Assembly: GCF_029227915.1 (NCBI RefSeq)
Contig: NC_079878.1
Span: forward strand, 14,634,001-14,698,000
Direction: 5' to 3'
DNA: 64,000 nt
DNA from: Hydractinia symbiolongicarpus
Taxonomy: Eukaryota > Cnidaria > Hydrozoa > Anthoathecata > Hydractiniidae
In this document: positions 46,001 through 57,290 of the stretch, in pieces
Layout: every line of letters begins with the position of its first letter
Numbering within the stretch: the first letter of the stretch is position 1
The notes under the pieces: generated by a model
Seen by the model: only the letters and a program-made list of their open reading frames with translations
The model's database searches: none
Told to the model about the DNA's origin: nothing
Position numbers and translations under genes: made by a program

Positions 46001-49000
46001 CCAAATCATTTTATTAACATGTGCATGTGGTTGCTTTTTTCATTTGTTATTTAAGGTCTGTGTCATTATTTTTTTTCATGCTGGAGACAAGTGGGGGATG
46101 TTTAAACTTGTGAACCCTAAACACGAGAAAGGAGTGTCTAAACTAGCGACTTTCTCAGTCTTAACTTCCTTGTCTCCGATTTTCCAAAATAATAATAAAA
46201 AACATAATAATCACAGATAATTATTATGTTGTTTATTAATGTATGGAATGTATGGAACATTCTTTCTGATGTTTATATAATTTTGTTATCCATTTATATC
46301 TCAGCAATCACAGTGTACATGATCAAATAAATTGCAGCAATAGGGAGGAAATAGTTGCATGTGTCTTATTAATTGTATTTTTAATTGTATTTTTCATATT
46401 TTCAACGGTCACCTTTTGCTTGAAAGTAGAGAAGATAAAAAAGAAAATTATCATCTATACATATAATTTTAACATTTTTCAATAAAAAGTATAATTTTAA
46501 ATTTCACAATAAATGACTGAAAAAAACACTTATTATATAAGCCGTACCACATTATAACCTGCACCAACAGTGAAAGTCATAAAAATGAACATATAATCTG
46601 TGGGTTATATACCAGGAAATACGGTAATCAACAAACAAGGGCACTAAAAAGCAGGGAACCCTGAAAACAAGTTTTAAATGCTATGGGAGTTGCTAAGGGC
46701 TCACAGGGATACATTTAATTTTTTGGGCCATATCTGCACTGAGGTGTTTACACCAGTGTACCCTACTTAAAAACATTAATCAAGATTTGTTGCTTTGAAA
46801 GAAACAAAAACATAAATAACACACTGTTTTACTGTCATAATTTTTCACAACAATAGCTACAGCCATACCTAATGTTTAGCATGCTTCGTAATGCCAACCC
46901 ACGGACCATTGGATTAACATCATGCTGTGCATCCTTGATTAAAGTGTTCACGATGAGAAGAGCTAAGTCGGGATTAGATTCAGCATAATTAGATATATAC
47001 AAATAAACTAACTTCTTTTGAACAATATCATTGGTCGCACTTGCCTAAAAAAAATAAATATTGAAATTAAAGACCAACTTTAAAAAAATGAAAACATGGA
47101 CAGACATTGTTCGTTTAGATTGGGATTTAAACAGTAACAGTAAAATAATCTTGGTTAAAAATAGAATAGGCTGTGTTTAATGCTCTTATTTTGCATTAAA
47201 AATTTACTCACATTGTTTATATCAACAAAAAGTGTGGATACATCAATTCCCAGGGTCATAAAAGCAATGACCTTTTTGATAACACTCTTACACATCCTAC
47301 CATCCTTTTTAGTAATTGCATTTTGAAGTTTTAATCTAAATAATAGCAAGAAAACCCTGTTGGTATTAATAATTGAGATGACAAAAGCATTAATAACAAC
47401 CATTTCTTTACTTCCAATAGAGATGATACAGCAAACTTGCGTCAAATAATGTCTTTTTTTAAACAGATAAGTTCAATAAAATCTTTTGACGAATTGTGTA
47501 ATTTATTAATAATTGTAATTAAAAACCTGCTTCGCTTTTTGACAAAAATTGCTACATTATACTTTTTAAAAAAATTTTTCGATTTTTTTTATCCACTCAA
47601 GGCAATGATAAAAACTAACTTTGTTATTGTTTATCATTTGTGTGTAATGTAAGAAAATTAGAAATTTGGGAACACTTAATAATGTTTCTTCAACCATCAT
47701 AGAATGTGGCTATTGTTACAGGAAAGACATTAAAGGGGCTTCCTGGAAAGATATGGATAAATTTTTAACATTAGTGGTTTTTATGCAATATACTGTTATC
47801 TTTTAATTTGAAAAAGGCTATTTTGTCAAATAAACCATTTTGATATCAAGAAACCTTGCACTAAATTGATGTCTGGCATAGTTCAGTTATTATAGGAAAT
47901 TTAATGATAAAATATTAACATATTTTATTTGTAGGTTATAGAATCAACGCATGATTTTTTTATATATATGTGTTATTTTTGCCTACAAAAAACCCTTAAG
48001 TTTATAAACATTTGAATTTTTCCTTTCCTTCATCAACCAAATGAGTGTGTATTTGTTTGCATTTTAACCGTAAAACACCACCACCACAGTTCATTTTAAC
48101 ACAGCCACGTTTTTTAACATTCTTTTAATTTCAGAAATATTTTTAAAATATAGGTCTTTTCTTCATTTGTTAAAATTTTATCCATTTGCTTACTGACATT
48201 AAACAAATACTTTACTTTTTCTAAATTTTTTTGATCGACTGTTTTTATTCATTAATTCTTTCGTTTTTTTTTTAAATGTTTCTTAAAAAGGATAAAAAGG
48301 GAAAAAGTGAACAATTGTGATACATTTTCACCAATTTGTTCATTTTTTATCATTTTCTTTATTGTTCTTGTTGTCATACAAATTATTTCTAGAATTGTTT
48401 CTCAATTTTCAATAGATGCAATTTTGATTTTCTAACAGTGTAAATAGCATAAAAAAGGTGTTCATCAAAGTGATATGAACTGATTATGACATAAATATTA
48501 TTCTTACTAAGATTTTTTATCATTTTCTCTCAGATAATATATGGTAGATTTTCTATTTGGTGTTTCTGTTAACATTATATTGTTATTGACAGTTCAAATA
48601 AGGAGTTAAACAATTTCTGTATGTATATGTAATTGAAGAAAAAAAGACACATTTTTAAACTTGTGAGAGTGTTACATTTTTATCATTTTACTATTCTTTA
48701 ACCACACCCTTAAACCACCCAGTATACTAACTAAAGTTTCAACTTGTAAAATTCAACTGTGTCTATTTTTTCAATGTTTTTATCATTTCACAACATTTGT
48801 GGTACGTTAAATTTTTTTACCATTTTACTTTCCTGAACTAATTGTTAATAAATTGCAATACGAACACAACAACGTGAAAAATAAATCTGAACCTGCCAAA
48901 CACTTACGAGAAAACCGACAGCACAAGTTTTTATGGCGTGTCCAGTTGTTAGCACTATTAAATTACCGACAACAACGTAATTTGGAAGCATCGATGATTG

Positions 49001-50138
49001 CTATTAAAAATCCGTCATTAAACAATCAAATCGATACAAAGAAACTCCATTTATTCCGTTATGGTGTCACTTAAGAGTTCAGAGAATTTTAATTTTAACT
49101 TCAACCTATTAAACCTATTTAACCTATTAAATAGAAATGACGTTTTTACTTGTAAATTTAATGCATTGAGAATGGTTATAAAACCAAAAGCTAATTTTAA
49201 CTTCTGTACTTTTATTTTTTTCTTTACTATTACCTTATGGCAAATGTTGATAATAAAAAAGAGATTTGCAGTCTTTACTAACTTCTCACAGATACCTACA
49301 AGTTCTGCCTACCAAAACACACCAACACTACAATGACAAAGGGTTTGGTTAGACTGGATATCCTTAATCGAGTTGGTTCTTTAGATGACTGGGAAAATAA
49401 CAGGAGTAGGATGCTCCATTTGCTGACAGTGAACATATGAAAGAGGTGGGGCACCATGAGGTTAACAACAGGTGTGAGATACAGAATAAGCTACACAAAG
49501 CTAGATAAAACCATGAGGTGTGGTAATGGTAACAAAAATCACAGGAGAGGAGCTTTGGATGTAATTGAAAGAATTAGTGAAGATGGAGAACACTACTAGA
49601 AGAGGAGCTCTGGATGTAGTGTAGAAGAGTGAAGTTATATTGGGTGCACACATGCAAGTTTGTGACAATATCTTTCTCCCCAGCATCCTCACCCCATTCC
49701 ACCAAATTATTCTCCTTTACTTATTCGCTGAATTTAAATTTTTGTACCTAAAGTTTGTGTTTTATTTGGGAACAACAGCAATTAAGTACAAAATATGATA
49801 AAATTTATCAACTTTAGTTTCTCTTATTAATTAACCAATAAGCACACAAATTATGTGTGCTTATTGGTTAATTAAAATAGTGAGAAAAGCCACTGCACTG
49901 AATTTCTAGCAATATTTCTATTTGATAATTTTACTGCATTGCATAAAAAAAATAACACGATAAACACAGACTTACAATAGCAATGCACATATCGAAAAGT
50001 TGTTCTGCAATTTGATAAAAATTGTGAACATGAACACGTATTTCACTAACTAATAAATAAAAAAAAATAAAAAAACTGGTTGTCTTACCTTAGTTCACCA
50101 ACTTCATTTTTCTTTTCAAAATACTCAGTTGGACTCAT
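31011..50138 (-). CDS. AP4B1: AP-4 complex subunit beta-1, complete (756 aa, 20 exons)
   Basis: This is the large beta subunit of the AP-4 adaptor coat, which sorts cargo at the trans-Golgi. Exons in phase: 50138-50089, 47335-47212, 47044-46869, 45118-44988, 44422-44370, 44278-44184, 42608-42515, 42098-41975, 41283-41157, 40636-40541, 38028-37859, 35286-35159, 34831-34666, 32975-32905, 32734-32657, 32573-32465, 32107-31989, 31832-31747, 31390-31252 and 31145-31011. Length fits human AP4B1 (739). The HEAT-repeat trunk shows [49 protein letters not shown] and [31 protein letters not shown] (exon 14) is a hallmark of beta adaptins. A short hinge follows, then the C-terminal appendage (about 638-756) with [11 protein letters not shown] and [11 protein letters not shown]. 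There is no obvious clathrin box in the hinge, as expected for AP-4. Exons 5, 17 and 20 use acceptors downstream of decoy AGs; only these keep the frame. Introns host many transposons. Confidence 0.96.
33000..34660. other. AP4B1 intron 13
   Basis: This 1.7-kb intron has no recognised transposon except the tandem array at 34525-34635. Two blocks around 33600-33660 and 33900-33960 resemble each other (GTCGTTTTAGGCGCGTTTCC versus GACCGTTTTAGGTTCGTTGC, each followed by AGCAACCAGA). They suggest a decayed local duplication. Confidence 0.45.
34525..34635. repeat. Short tandem array (about 33-36 bp unit) beside an AP4B1 splice donor
   Basis: Three to four units of AACGACGACATCGGCGACAA followed by CAACAAnTA lie about 30-140 nt inside intron 13, just after the donor of exon 34831-34666. 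The antisense reading ([12 protein letters not shown]) is an artefact of the repeat. Confidence 0.8.
35287..37858. other. AP4B1 intron 11
   Basis: AT-rich sequence with scattered TAGCTAGC motifs, a 22-base C homopolymer at 37012-37033 and the short block shared with 28554-28583. No coding region was recognised. Confidence 0.5.
37012..37033 (+). repeat. C homopolymer, 22 bases
   Basis: An unbroken run of 22 C residues stands out in an AT-rich intron. Runs of this kind are prone to length error in sequencing and can form i-motif/G-quadruplex structures. Confidence 0.95.
38029..40540. other. AP4B1 intron 10
   Basis: AT-rich. At 38457-38460, TTAA is followed by CCCTATTTATGC, which resembles the left end of the TTAA/CCCTAT MITE family at 7127-7849, but I could not find a matching right end. 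No coding content. Confidence 0.4.
41540..41760. repeat. Local AAGTTCTGCAAA repeats in AP4B1 intron 8
   Basis: The motif AGTTCTGCAAA recurs about four times within 120 bp of the intron between exons 8 and 9. It is probably a decayed inverted/tandem repeat element. The ORFs across it on both strands are shadows. Confidence 0.45.
42761..43450 (-). pseudogene. Coding remnant with coiled coil in AP4B1 intron 6
   Basis: An 89-residue piece (43030-42761), rich in Lys/Glu with heptad character ([20 protein letters not shown], then [16 protein letters not shown]), is preceded upstream in other frames by coding-like text containing [20 protein letters not shown] and [20 protein letters not shown]. 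Stops separate the pieces. It is not part of AP4B1, since exons 6 and 7 join perfectly across it. Probably a decayed transposon or retrocopied gene; I do not recognise the family. Confidence 0.4.
43860..44045 (-). other. Exon-like stretch not used by AP4B1
   Basis: After an acceptor-like TTTAG, the minus strand reads [20 protein letters not shown] and then [11 protein letters not shown] before stops. It does not match beta adaptins, and including it would break the AP4B1 reading between exons 6 and 7. It may belong with the coding remnant at 42761-43450. Confidence 0.3.
45844..46624. mobile_element. TA-flanked MITE (CGTATTTCC ends)
   Basis: The left end is GTATTTTCCAGTATATAACC. The right end, inverted, is CCGTATTTCCTGGTATATAA followed by CCCACAG. 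TA lies at both flanks (45842-45843 and 46625-46626), consistent with a Tc1/mariner/pogo-type target. The small plus-strand ORF inside (45954-46220) has no recognised domain. Part of its interior (about 46090-46190: GTGGGGGATGTTTAAAC, GTGAACCC, AAACACGA) is shared with about 53405-53510. It sits in AP4B1 intron 3. Confidence 0.75.
47650..48850. other. AP4B1 intron 1, TTTTATCATTTT-rich part
   Basis: T-rich sequence on the plus strand with many TTTTATCATTTTxxT repeats spaced 80-170 bp apart, ending at the Penelope-like fragment. It could be the decayed body of that element. No RT motif can be read. Confidence 0.35.
48853..49260 (+). pseudogene. Penelope-like GIY-YIG C-terminal fragment, copy 2
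   Basis: The ORF 48853-49074 reads [20 protein letters not shown], then HKFLWRV, then [20 protein letters not shown] and LHLFRYGVT. This is the conserved C-terminal part of the GIY-YIG nuclease of Penelope-like elements, running to its natural stop. The YIGET start of the domain is missing. Downstream sequence resembles the region after copy 1 (TGCATTGAGAATGGTT versus TGCACTGAGGATGGTT). It lies antisense in AP4B1 intron 1. Confidence 0.75.
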
Positions 50139-50568
50139 TCTTAAATTAAAACAAAAAAAATATATATATATAGATTATCCAAAAAAAATATTAGCACCAA
50201 TTTTTATAAGAATAATAATTTTTGAAAAAAAACCTAAACAATCCTGAAGAGTATTTTATATTTTATGATTAATTCCTGCATTCCTAGTTTTTAGGGGTTT
50301 TTTTTACATTGAGATGTTCTTTCTATAATGCTTACACCATTCTCTATAACAGCAAATGACAGTTTCCCTGACCCATACAATGTGTGACATGCTCTTAAAG
50401 GGATCCCAAGGAACTTTTACAAGTTGGACTCATCTGAAAGATTTGCATGAGAAATGCTAAATGATATATTTATTTTTGTTAAAACTTCATGTAACTCCAG
50501 ATATAGCTTTTTAAATATTTATTTTTCTTGTCGCTCGACCGCCATTTTGGTTATCTTCGACCTTCTTC

Positions 50569-52936
50569 TTCGTTAAAAATTTTCATTCTAGCTCCAGTCT
50601 TTTTTAGTGGAATGTGACCCTGTTACGTATTATTTTGCTTTAATTATTACTGACTGCATAGCAAGAGCGTATACCTTCGTGCGGCAAAGTGAAAGGAAAG
50701 CTCTCTACGAACAATTATTTTTTTAAAAAAAAAATTAAAATAATTCTGCATAAAGTTTTTTACGAACAATTTTTTTTTTTAAAAAAATAGAAATAATTCT
50801 GCATATGTTCTCACAGAGCTGAGCAATCAAACGAAATATAAAATATGCATAGTTTTTATTTCAAAGGACTTTTTATTTGAGACGCAAGTTGTGCATGATT
50901 TTTATTTCAAAGAGGATTAAGGGCGGTAACAACCTTCGTAATTTGATACGGCACTCAGCATTTGCAGAGGTAATTACCGACATATTTTCAAACCAAGTAC
51001 CTTCGCGTTGGCAATTATTTGACATGGTAAAATTGCGCATAAAAAGTCCCTAGGTATTGTGCGATTAGACGTGTAAAAAATAACTGAAGATATAACAGCG
51101 GAAAAAAGTATTTTTCCAGAGCACAGTTCAGTTGCCTCCTACAGTAATGCACGAACAACAAACTTAGCAAAAAAACAGTTAGTTTTTGCGCTTCAACTGC
51201 ATCATTAAAAACAGTTTGTCACCAATGTAGTTTGATTAAATCATTGCAGAAGACGCTAAAATATATTTAATAAAACGTTTTTTTTTCTGCGTTGAACTTT
51301 AATATTTACGCAATTAACCATTATTTTATTTCTTATTTTTCTTTGCTTTTCTCCGGCAAAAATAATATACTTTATTTAGGAGGTGGCTAAAACATTTTTT
51401 GTATTTTGTTAAGTTTAAAAATTTAGAAGCTGCCACAAGTATTCTAATAAGTGTGAATATAGCTATATATATCGACGCTAAAAATGGCGAATTGTGAGGG
51501 TTTGTCTAATGATGGAGGTGCAGAGCAGCGTTGACGAAGACAGGATACCTGTCTCTTTTTTCTGCTCTCATGCTATGATGTCTGTCCTGCTTTTGTAACC
51601 CTGCTTATTTCAACGTGCTATCGCAAAAGGGAAAAATGATGAGTCTAGCTTACTAGACTACGTTGATGTTTGCACTACATATTGGAAGAATATCATAAAA
51701 ACAAACTTTAATTAGACAGTAATTTCTGGCTCTTTCTGTATCGTAGGATGAATTAAAGTAGTATTCTTTTCTATTGATTTTTTAATATTTTTTAATTAAA
51801 AATATATCCATTTACTGAGTAACTTAGGCAACCTTGTCCCCAAGGACTGTTGAGAACAAGATTGGCAATATACTCACTTGAACATCATACCATGCCTAGG
51901 TCAACAGGTTATAGATCAGTAATTTTTACAACCTGTTTGTTGAAATAAATTATTTTAAATTTGAAATAAAAGAAATCATGCACACACCTGCTGCTAAAAT
52001 ATTATTTTTTTGTTTTATTGCTTAGACGGCTAGTATCATCATCATCATCATCATTCTCGGCTTAACGTCCGTTTTCCATGCTAGCATGGGTTGGACGGGG
52101 TATATTAATGACCCTCTTCCAATCTGATCTAGACTGTGTTAGATCTAAACTCAACTTCCTCTCTATCAAGTCTGTCCTTATAACCTCCTGCCAAGTCTTT
52201 CTCGGTCTGCCTCTGGGCTTTGCCCCAGGAACTATCAAGTCTCTACACTTTCTTACCCAATTATCCTCCTCCATTCTTTCCAAGTGCCCCAGCCAATTCA
52301 ATCTTCTTATCTGGATAACATCTTTAATTCTACAGAGACTTAGCCTGCTTCTTAGCTCATCTGAACTCTTTCTGTCTCTCAGACTGGCATTACACATCCA
52401 CCTAACCATTCTCATATCATTCCTTTCTAAACGGTCAAGATCTTCCTGCTTCACTGCCCATGTCTCACTACCGTACAACATAACACTTCTTACACAGGCC
52501 TCATACAACCTACCTTTTACCTCAATTGACAGGACTCTGCTAGTCAATAAAGGAAGTAACTCTCTAAACTTTTTCCAAGCAGAACCTATCCTGCAAGTAA
52601 CACTTCTTCCAACACCCCCTTCACTGCCCAACATATCACCTAAGTAACAGAAGTTCTTAACTATCTCTAACGAGCCACTGTTGTACATCATTAAAGCTGG
52701 AAATACTTCATTCTCTAAAATTAATTTTTTTAAAAAAATCAATCATTAGTACAGAGATCGATGTGGAAATTACGTTGAATTTTTTTAACTTTGTTGCGAC
52801 AGTTATTGTTTTTGGCTATGAAAGTCATTAATAATAGCTAGTAAAAGTCATTAATTTGTGAGCGCTGCTGAAATACTACGTAATAGGGTCACATGCCACT
52901 AGAAAGGACTGGGGCTAGCCTGAAATTTGTAACGAA
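50569..52936 (+). mobile_element. DNA element 'copy B' with terminal inverted repeats, split by a LINE
   Basis: The left end (TTCGTTAAAAATTTTCATTC, then TAGCTCCAGTC, TAGTGG, ATGTGACCCTGTTACGTA) matches the inverted right end (TTCGTTACAAATTTCAGGCT, then AGCCCCAGTCC, TAGTGGC, ATGTGACCCTATTACGTA) over about 70 bp. The interior matches copy A (18400-20090) in reverse. The LINE at 52034-52742 interrupts it. No transposase was seen. It lies just upstream of the AP4B1 start codon. Confidence 0.8.
52034..52742 (-). pseudogene. 5'-truncated LINE, copy 3, inserted in DNA element B
   Basis: An open frame of 226 codons on the minus strand covers the LINE C-terminal region: NFCYLGDMLG, LYGSETWAVKQED, MRMVRWMCNASLRDRKSS, RLNWLGHLERMEEDNWVRKC and [20 protein letters not shown]. 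The minus-strand 3' end is CCGAGAATGATGATGATG (plus strand 52034 onward ATCATCATC). This frame is unbroken, unlike copy 2, so the insertion is younger. It is truncated upstream of the C-terminal region and lacks the RT core. Confidence 0.88.
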
Positions 52937-53023
52937 CAAGAAAATCAAAGCAGCCATCAAGACTTGTGCTACATTGATGGAATAGATTAGGCAAATAAAG
53001 AAAGCAAAATAAAGAATAAATTT

Positions 53024-53225
53024 CCTGAGGAATCAAAGCAAAACTAAGAAATAATTTTTGGAGGAAAGAAAACTAAGAAATACGTAAAGAAAAACAAAAT
53101 TTAGAAATAATTTTCTGAGGAAACGAAGCGAAACTTGAAATAATTTTCTGAGGACACAAAGTTAAGAAATAATGTTTTGAGGAAAGAAAAACAAAAATAA
53201 GAAATAATTTTCTGGGAGGGTAACA
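53024..53225. repeat. Imperfect tandem repeat, about 30-37 bp unit
   Basis: Units of the type AAGAAATAATTTTCTGAGGA followed by AAsAAA recur about six times. No coding meaning; the antisense ORF (53258-53073) is a shadow. Confidence 0.75.
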
Positions 53226-54983
53226 GACAATAAGAAAACATGTTGAAATCTTTTTCACAACAACTCAGTCTTTTTCAGTAATATTTGAGTAGGTGTGCAA
53301 TGATTCGCACGTGTAAATCAATATTTGTGTAGGTGTGCAATGTAAAGCGCACATGCAAAGCTCTGAGGTTATTTTTTTTGTTGCGCATTCATTTTGCGGT
53401 AGAAAGTGGGGGACGTTTTAAATCGTGAACCCCAAACACGATGATCGAGCGTGTACTGGTGTAGCGACTCTCTCAATCTTAACTTACTTTTCTACATGTC
53501 CGAAATAGTATGCATGACTATACTGTCATTTTTATATTTATTGTTCACTTTTCAGGTCATCACACGAAAAGACTGACAACTAATAAAATTACAATGAACA
53601 GAAGAGACTTACGTTGTATAATGCAGTTGTCAGATTAAAGTGGAATTTTTAAGACAGCAGTTCACTTGAGATTAATGGGTTTAAACATTTTTGATTGAAA
53701 GAGACCTGAAAAATCAGATGTGCAGGCTTAAGAACACAATTTCAACTTTTGCAAAAAAATGAGAAAAGAATTATAAGAACACTTTCCAAACCTTTTTTAA
53801 ATCATGAGTATAAAATCTTGCAAGAATAAGAGATTATCATTAGAAAAACATAAAAATTGTACTTTTCTGCAATCCCTAGCCATGATGCGTACTAATTAGA
53901 ACCAACCTAATCAGATAACAATAATAATAAAATATTATGTACTGATGATGGCGTTAGGCAAAAAGCTTTTACATTTTATTTTTAATAAAATATATATTTT
54001 TTTAAAATACAATAAAATATATACTAGTAGCAAAACTAAAATTATAATTTTTTAATAACTATTTACATTTATCTACATCTAAATAAAACAAATTGATAAT
54101 AGAAAATAATCACTATATGGTTTGTATTCAAATTCCCTGAAATTGTTACAAATCCATATTGTAGCCTTTAAATTGGCGTATTGGCAAATTAGTAATCTGG
54201 CGTAATCTGATACAAGGCACCATTTTGTTTTAAAGGTGAACCGAGGTTTACATACAACAGAGTGTTAGAACTTTTATAGTCAGAAAGTTAGGTAGTTGTA
54301 AAGTTGATAGTCGGTGAGTTAGTGAGTTGCTACTATTCAGATGAATAGCTAGGCTAGCTGGCTAGTATTACGTTAGCAAAGTATAAGATTTTTTGATTTG
54401 ATTATCTACTTTTTTTTGTCTGCATTTTCAACTTTATACTTTTATCTGCTGGCTAGAATGCTGCTTTACATCTTGTTTAGTCAGTCCTGGCGCAACAAAG
54501 TGAAAGTGGTTTCAATTTTGTTCAGGTAGCCTTGGATTAACTTTCTATAAATCTGTTTGCTAAATGTGCCATAGTATAGTTCAGCAAGCCAAATTTTTTC
54601 TATTTATATTAATATATATAAACAACACTTAAAGAAAAGAGTTTGGTAAATCCTCTGTAGCGGTTAGAAATCAAAAACAGTTACAACAGCAGCGAATCAA
54701 ATCTTTTGATTGTTTTTTAATTTTCTAATAAATTAAAAAAGCAGCAATATTCGTGTTTCAGTATAATTTTTAATTCCTTTTAGTACCCTTTTTAGTACAG
54801 AAATTTATTTATGCTTAAATAACAAACAAAAGCTTCTTCACTTTTACCGTCATAATTCTTTGCTGCCAAATTTAAATTACTATGTCAGAAAAACAAAGAG
54901 TTAATGTCAACATAACTTTGTCTATCAAAACAAGAACTATGTTGGCTTCACATGTCTTTCCTAGTAACAGGAGTGTCTATTAG
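53226..54983. other. Intergenic sequence between element B and the MULE
   Basis: AT-rich. The stretch 53400-53515 shares a block (GTGGGGGACGTTT, GTGAACCCCAAACACGA) with the MITE at 45844-46624. No gene was recognised. Confidence 0.4.
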
Positions 54984-56588
54984 CAGTGGCTATTCATACG
55001 TGACCTTACTTTAATATTTTTTTTTTATTCGTATGTGACTCTCACGTATTTTAATATTTTTTTCTATTCGTACGTGACACTCACGTACTTTATTATTTTT
55101 TTATTTTTTTCTATATATGCGATTTTCTATATTTATTCTTCGTACGTAAAATCTTTTCTTTCTCGTTTCATAAAAAAAGATTTTTTATGCTTAGCATGAA
55201 AATTCAATTTGTTATGAGGAAAGTTTTAGTAGTAGAAACCAGCCTTTTCAACTTCATTACAATTTCAGAAAGGCTCGGTTAGGACTGCTTTGCTGAAGGA
55301 AGAAGATGGAGGTCGGACAGAGTTTTTCGAGCTTTGATCAGTTAAATGAAGCAATTTGTAGTCATGAAAAAGCTAATTACATTCAACTTTATGTCAGGAG
55401 TTCTTGTTCTATAGAGAGTGCAGCTAAATGTGCAACGAAAAAAAAGTATAATACCAACATAAAATTCTCTGATATTGATTATTGGTGTATTAATGGTGGC
55501 AAGAAATTTTAACAAGGTAACAAAAAATGTTAACTGTGTTACAAATTTATTATGACCCTAACATGCATGAATTTACCTTACAGGCATGTTTTGAACATTT
55601 ACCGCAACAACGCTGTATAACCGATGTAGATACGTCAGCTGAAATAACAAAAATGCTTCAGTTGAAAGCAAGCAAGAAACTTATACAAAATCAAGTTTCT
55701 AAAGTAGCAGGGAAAAACGTTTTGCTGAAAGATCTTCACAATATCCAGGCCAAAATGGCAGGTAGAAGTAAAAATGACGTCGAGAGTCTTATCAGGGAAA
55801 TGGGAAGTGTGCCTGGTAAGAATTTAAATTTTTGAACTGATGTACTACCTTAATTTTCGCAGCTACTTAATTTCGCAATTCCAGAAAAAATTTATTTCTG
55901 GGTATTAATTTTTAATTTTTTTAAATGACGTGAAAGATTATTGCTACATTCTATTTAAGGAGCCACTGTTGAAGTTATTGTTGACAGCGAAGATACCCAG
56001 ACCTGCTTATGTTAGACGCAACCTACAAATTAAATGATTTGCGAATGCCAGTATGTTTGTTAATATGTGTAGATGCAGATGGAGAAAGCGAGATTTTGGG
56101 TGTTTGGATAGTAATGAATGAGGAGAAATCGACAATTGTCCGCATGAGTGAATGTTTCAAGAAACACAATCCTAACCATAATCAGATAGAAGTATTGGTC
56201 ATTTATAAAGACATGATGGAAAGAGATACCTTGAAAGAACAGTTTCCTCGTGCATCTATACAGTTATGCTTGTTTTACACAATGAGAGCTTTCAAATGTG
56301 AGATCACGACAATAAAGATGGGCAGCCATAAAATCAGATAAACATGAAAAAGATTGTTAAGAATGCTCTTTTGTAAATATATACATTCTGTGAATTTCTC
56401 TAAATTTCTTTTAATTCCCCCAGACTCATTTTAAATAAATAAAGTACGTGAGTGTCCCGTATGAATGTAAAGAAAATAATAAAGTACACGAATGTCACGT
56501 ACAAATAGAAAAAAAAAATAAAGTACGTGAGAGTCACGTACGAATAGAAAAAAAATATTAAAGTACGGTCACGTATGAATAGCCACTG
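54984..56588 (+). mobile_element. MULE DNA transposon with long composite inverted repeats
   Basis: The left end CAGTGGCTATTCATACGTGA and the inverted right end CAGTGGCTATTCATACGTGA are identical, and both continue as a ladder of about 36-bp subunits: TATTCGTACGTGAC, then CTCACGTACTTTA, then an ATTTTTTT spacer (about 54984-55110 and 56440-56588). Inside lie pieces of a MULE/ZSWIM-type transposase. No flanking target duplication is apparent. Confidence 0.88.
55306..56341 (+). pseudogene. MULE (ZSWIM1/3-like) transposase, broken
   Basis: The N-terminal piece (55306-55512) reads MEVGQSFSSFDQLNEAICSH and ends CINGGKKF at a stop, the N-terminal domain seen in ZSWIM1/3-like MULEs. The middle piece is 55527-55815, then there is a probable GT-AG intron at 55816-55959. 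The transposase core is 56009-56341 with LMLDATYKLNDLRMPV (first catalytic Asp) and VIYKDMMERDTLKEQFPRA (second). A 1-bp shift separates the core from the upstream exon, and the third catalytic residue and SWIM finger are missing. It is inactive. Confidence 0.8.
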
Positions 56589-57060
56589 CGTTTGTTAACA
56601 GCATAACATTGAAACCTTGTATACCGAAAGTCCTGCACATAACTTTGACAGAAAACATAATGCCAGATATACTGTAATGATGTCATGAGCAAACTTTGTC
56701 AAACAAGTCTGTTGGCGTAGATGTTTCAAAAAGGCTTTCTTTGATACAATTTAATTGATAAATATGTACTCAATAATGTCACACAATTCTGTAATACATT
56801 GAATGTTTTTCGTGGTCACAACGAAAATGAAATTGAAAGCACTGTTTTGGATTTCGAAAAAAGGAGTTAACAACGAAAAACACAAATTTTATGCAAAAAT
56901 TGCTCAAGCTTGCCCACATGTATATTGGTGTTTTCGATGAGTCAGCACCCTCGACGTACACTTTCAATTTACTAAACACAGATATTCATAATGGTGCATA
57001 TATTTGCACACAATAAACATCAAATATATAATTCTAAGCATGTGTTTTCAAGTATAAATT
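56589..57060. other. Intergenic, no gene recognised
   Basis: AT-rich sequence between the MULE and a dispersed repeat. The minus ORF 56979-56779 has no recognisable domain. Confidence 0.35.
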
Positions 57061-57290
57061 ATGACATTAAAGGTGATGTTAAAAAGCAGGCAAGTGAAGG
57101 CAATACTCAAAGCAGGTCATTGTCCACCATGGGTTTGCTGAATTAAAGGTGCCTCTTTCTCCAACCTTATCCAAATTATATATTAGGAAGAGACAAGAAT
57201 AGTGCATATTATTCTACAGGAGAGCTAAAAGGTTTACTGAAGTCACTATAATTAACATGAGCTAAATATTTATTTAAGTCCATTTTAAAT
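57060..57290 (+). repeat. Dispersed repeat holding the empty site of the pogo element
   Basis: Sequence over AAGGCAATACTCAAAGCAGG and on to TTACTGAAGTCACT recurs as the two flanks of the pogo element (59150-59166 and 61619-61735). This copy is uninterrupted at the TA target. Confidence 0.75.

Noticed and set aside
52078-52647. 189-aa plus-strand ORF
   Set aside because: It is the antisense shadow of the LINE C-terminal ORF on the minus strand.
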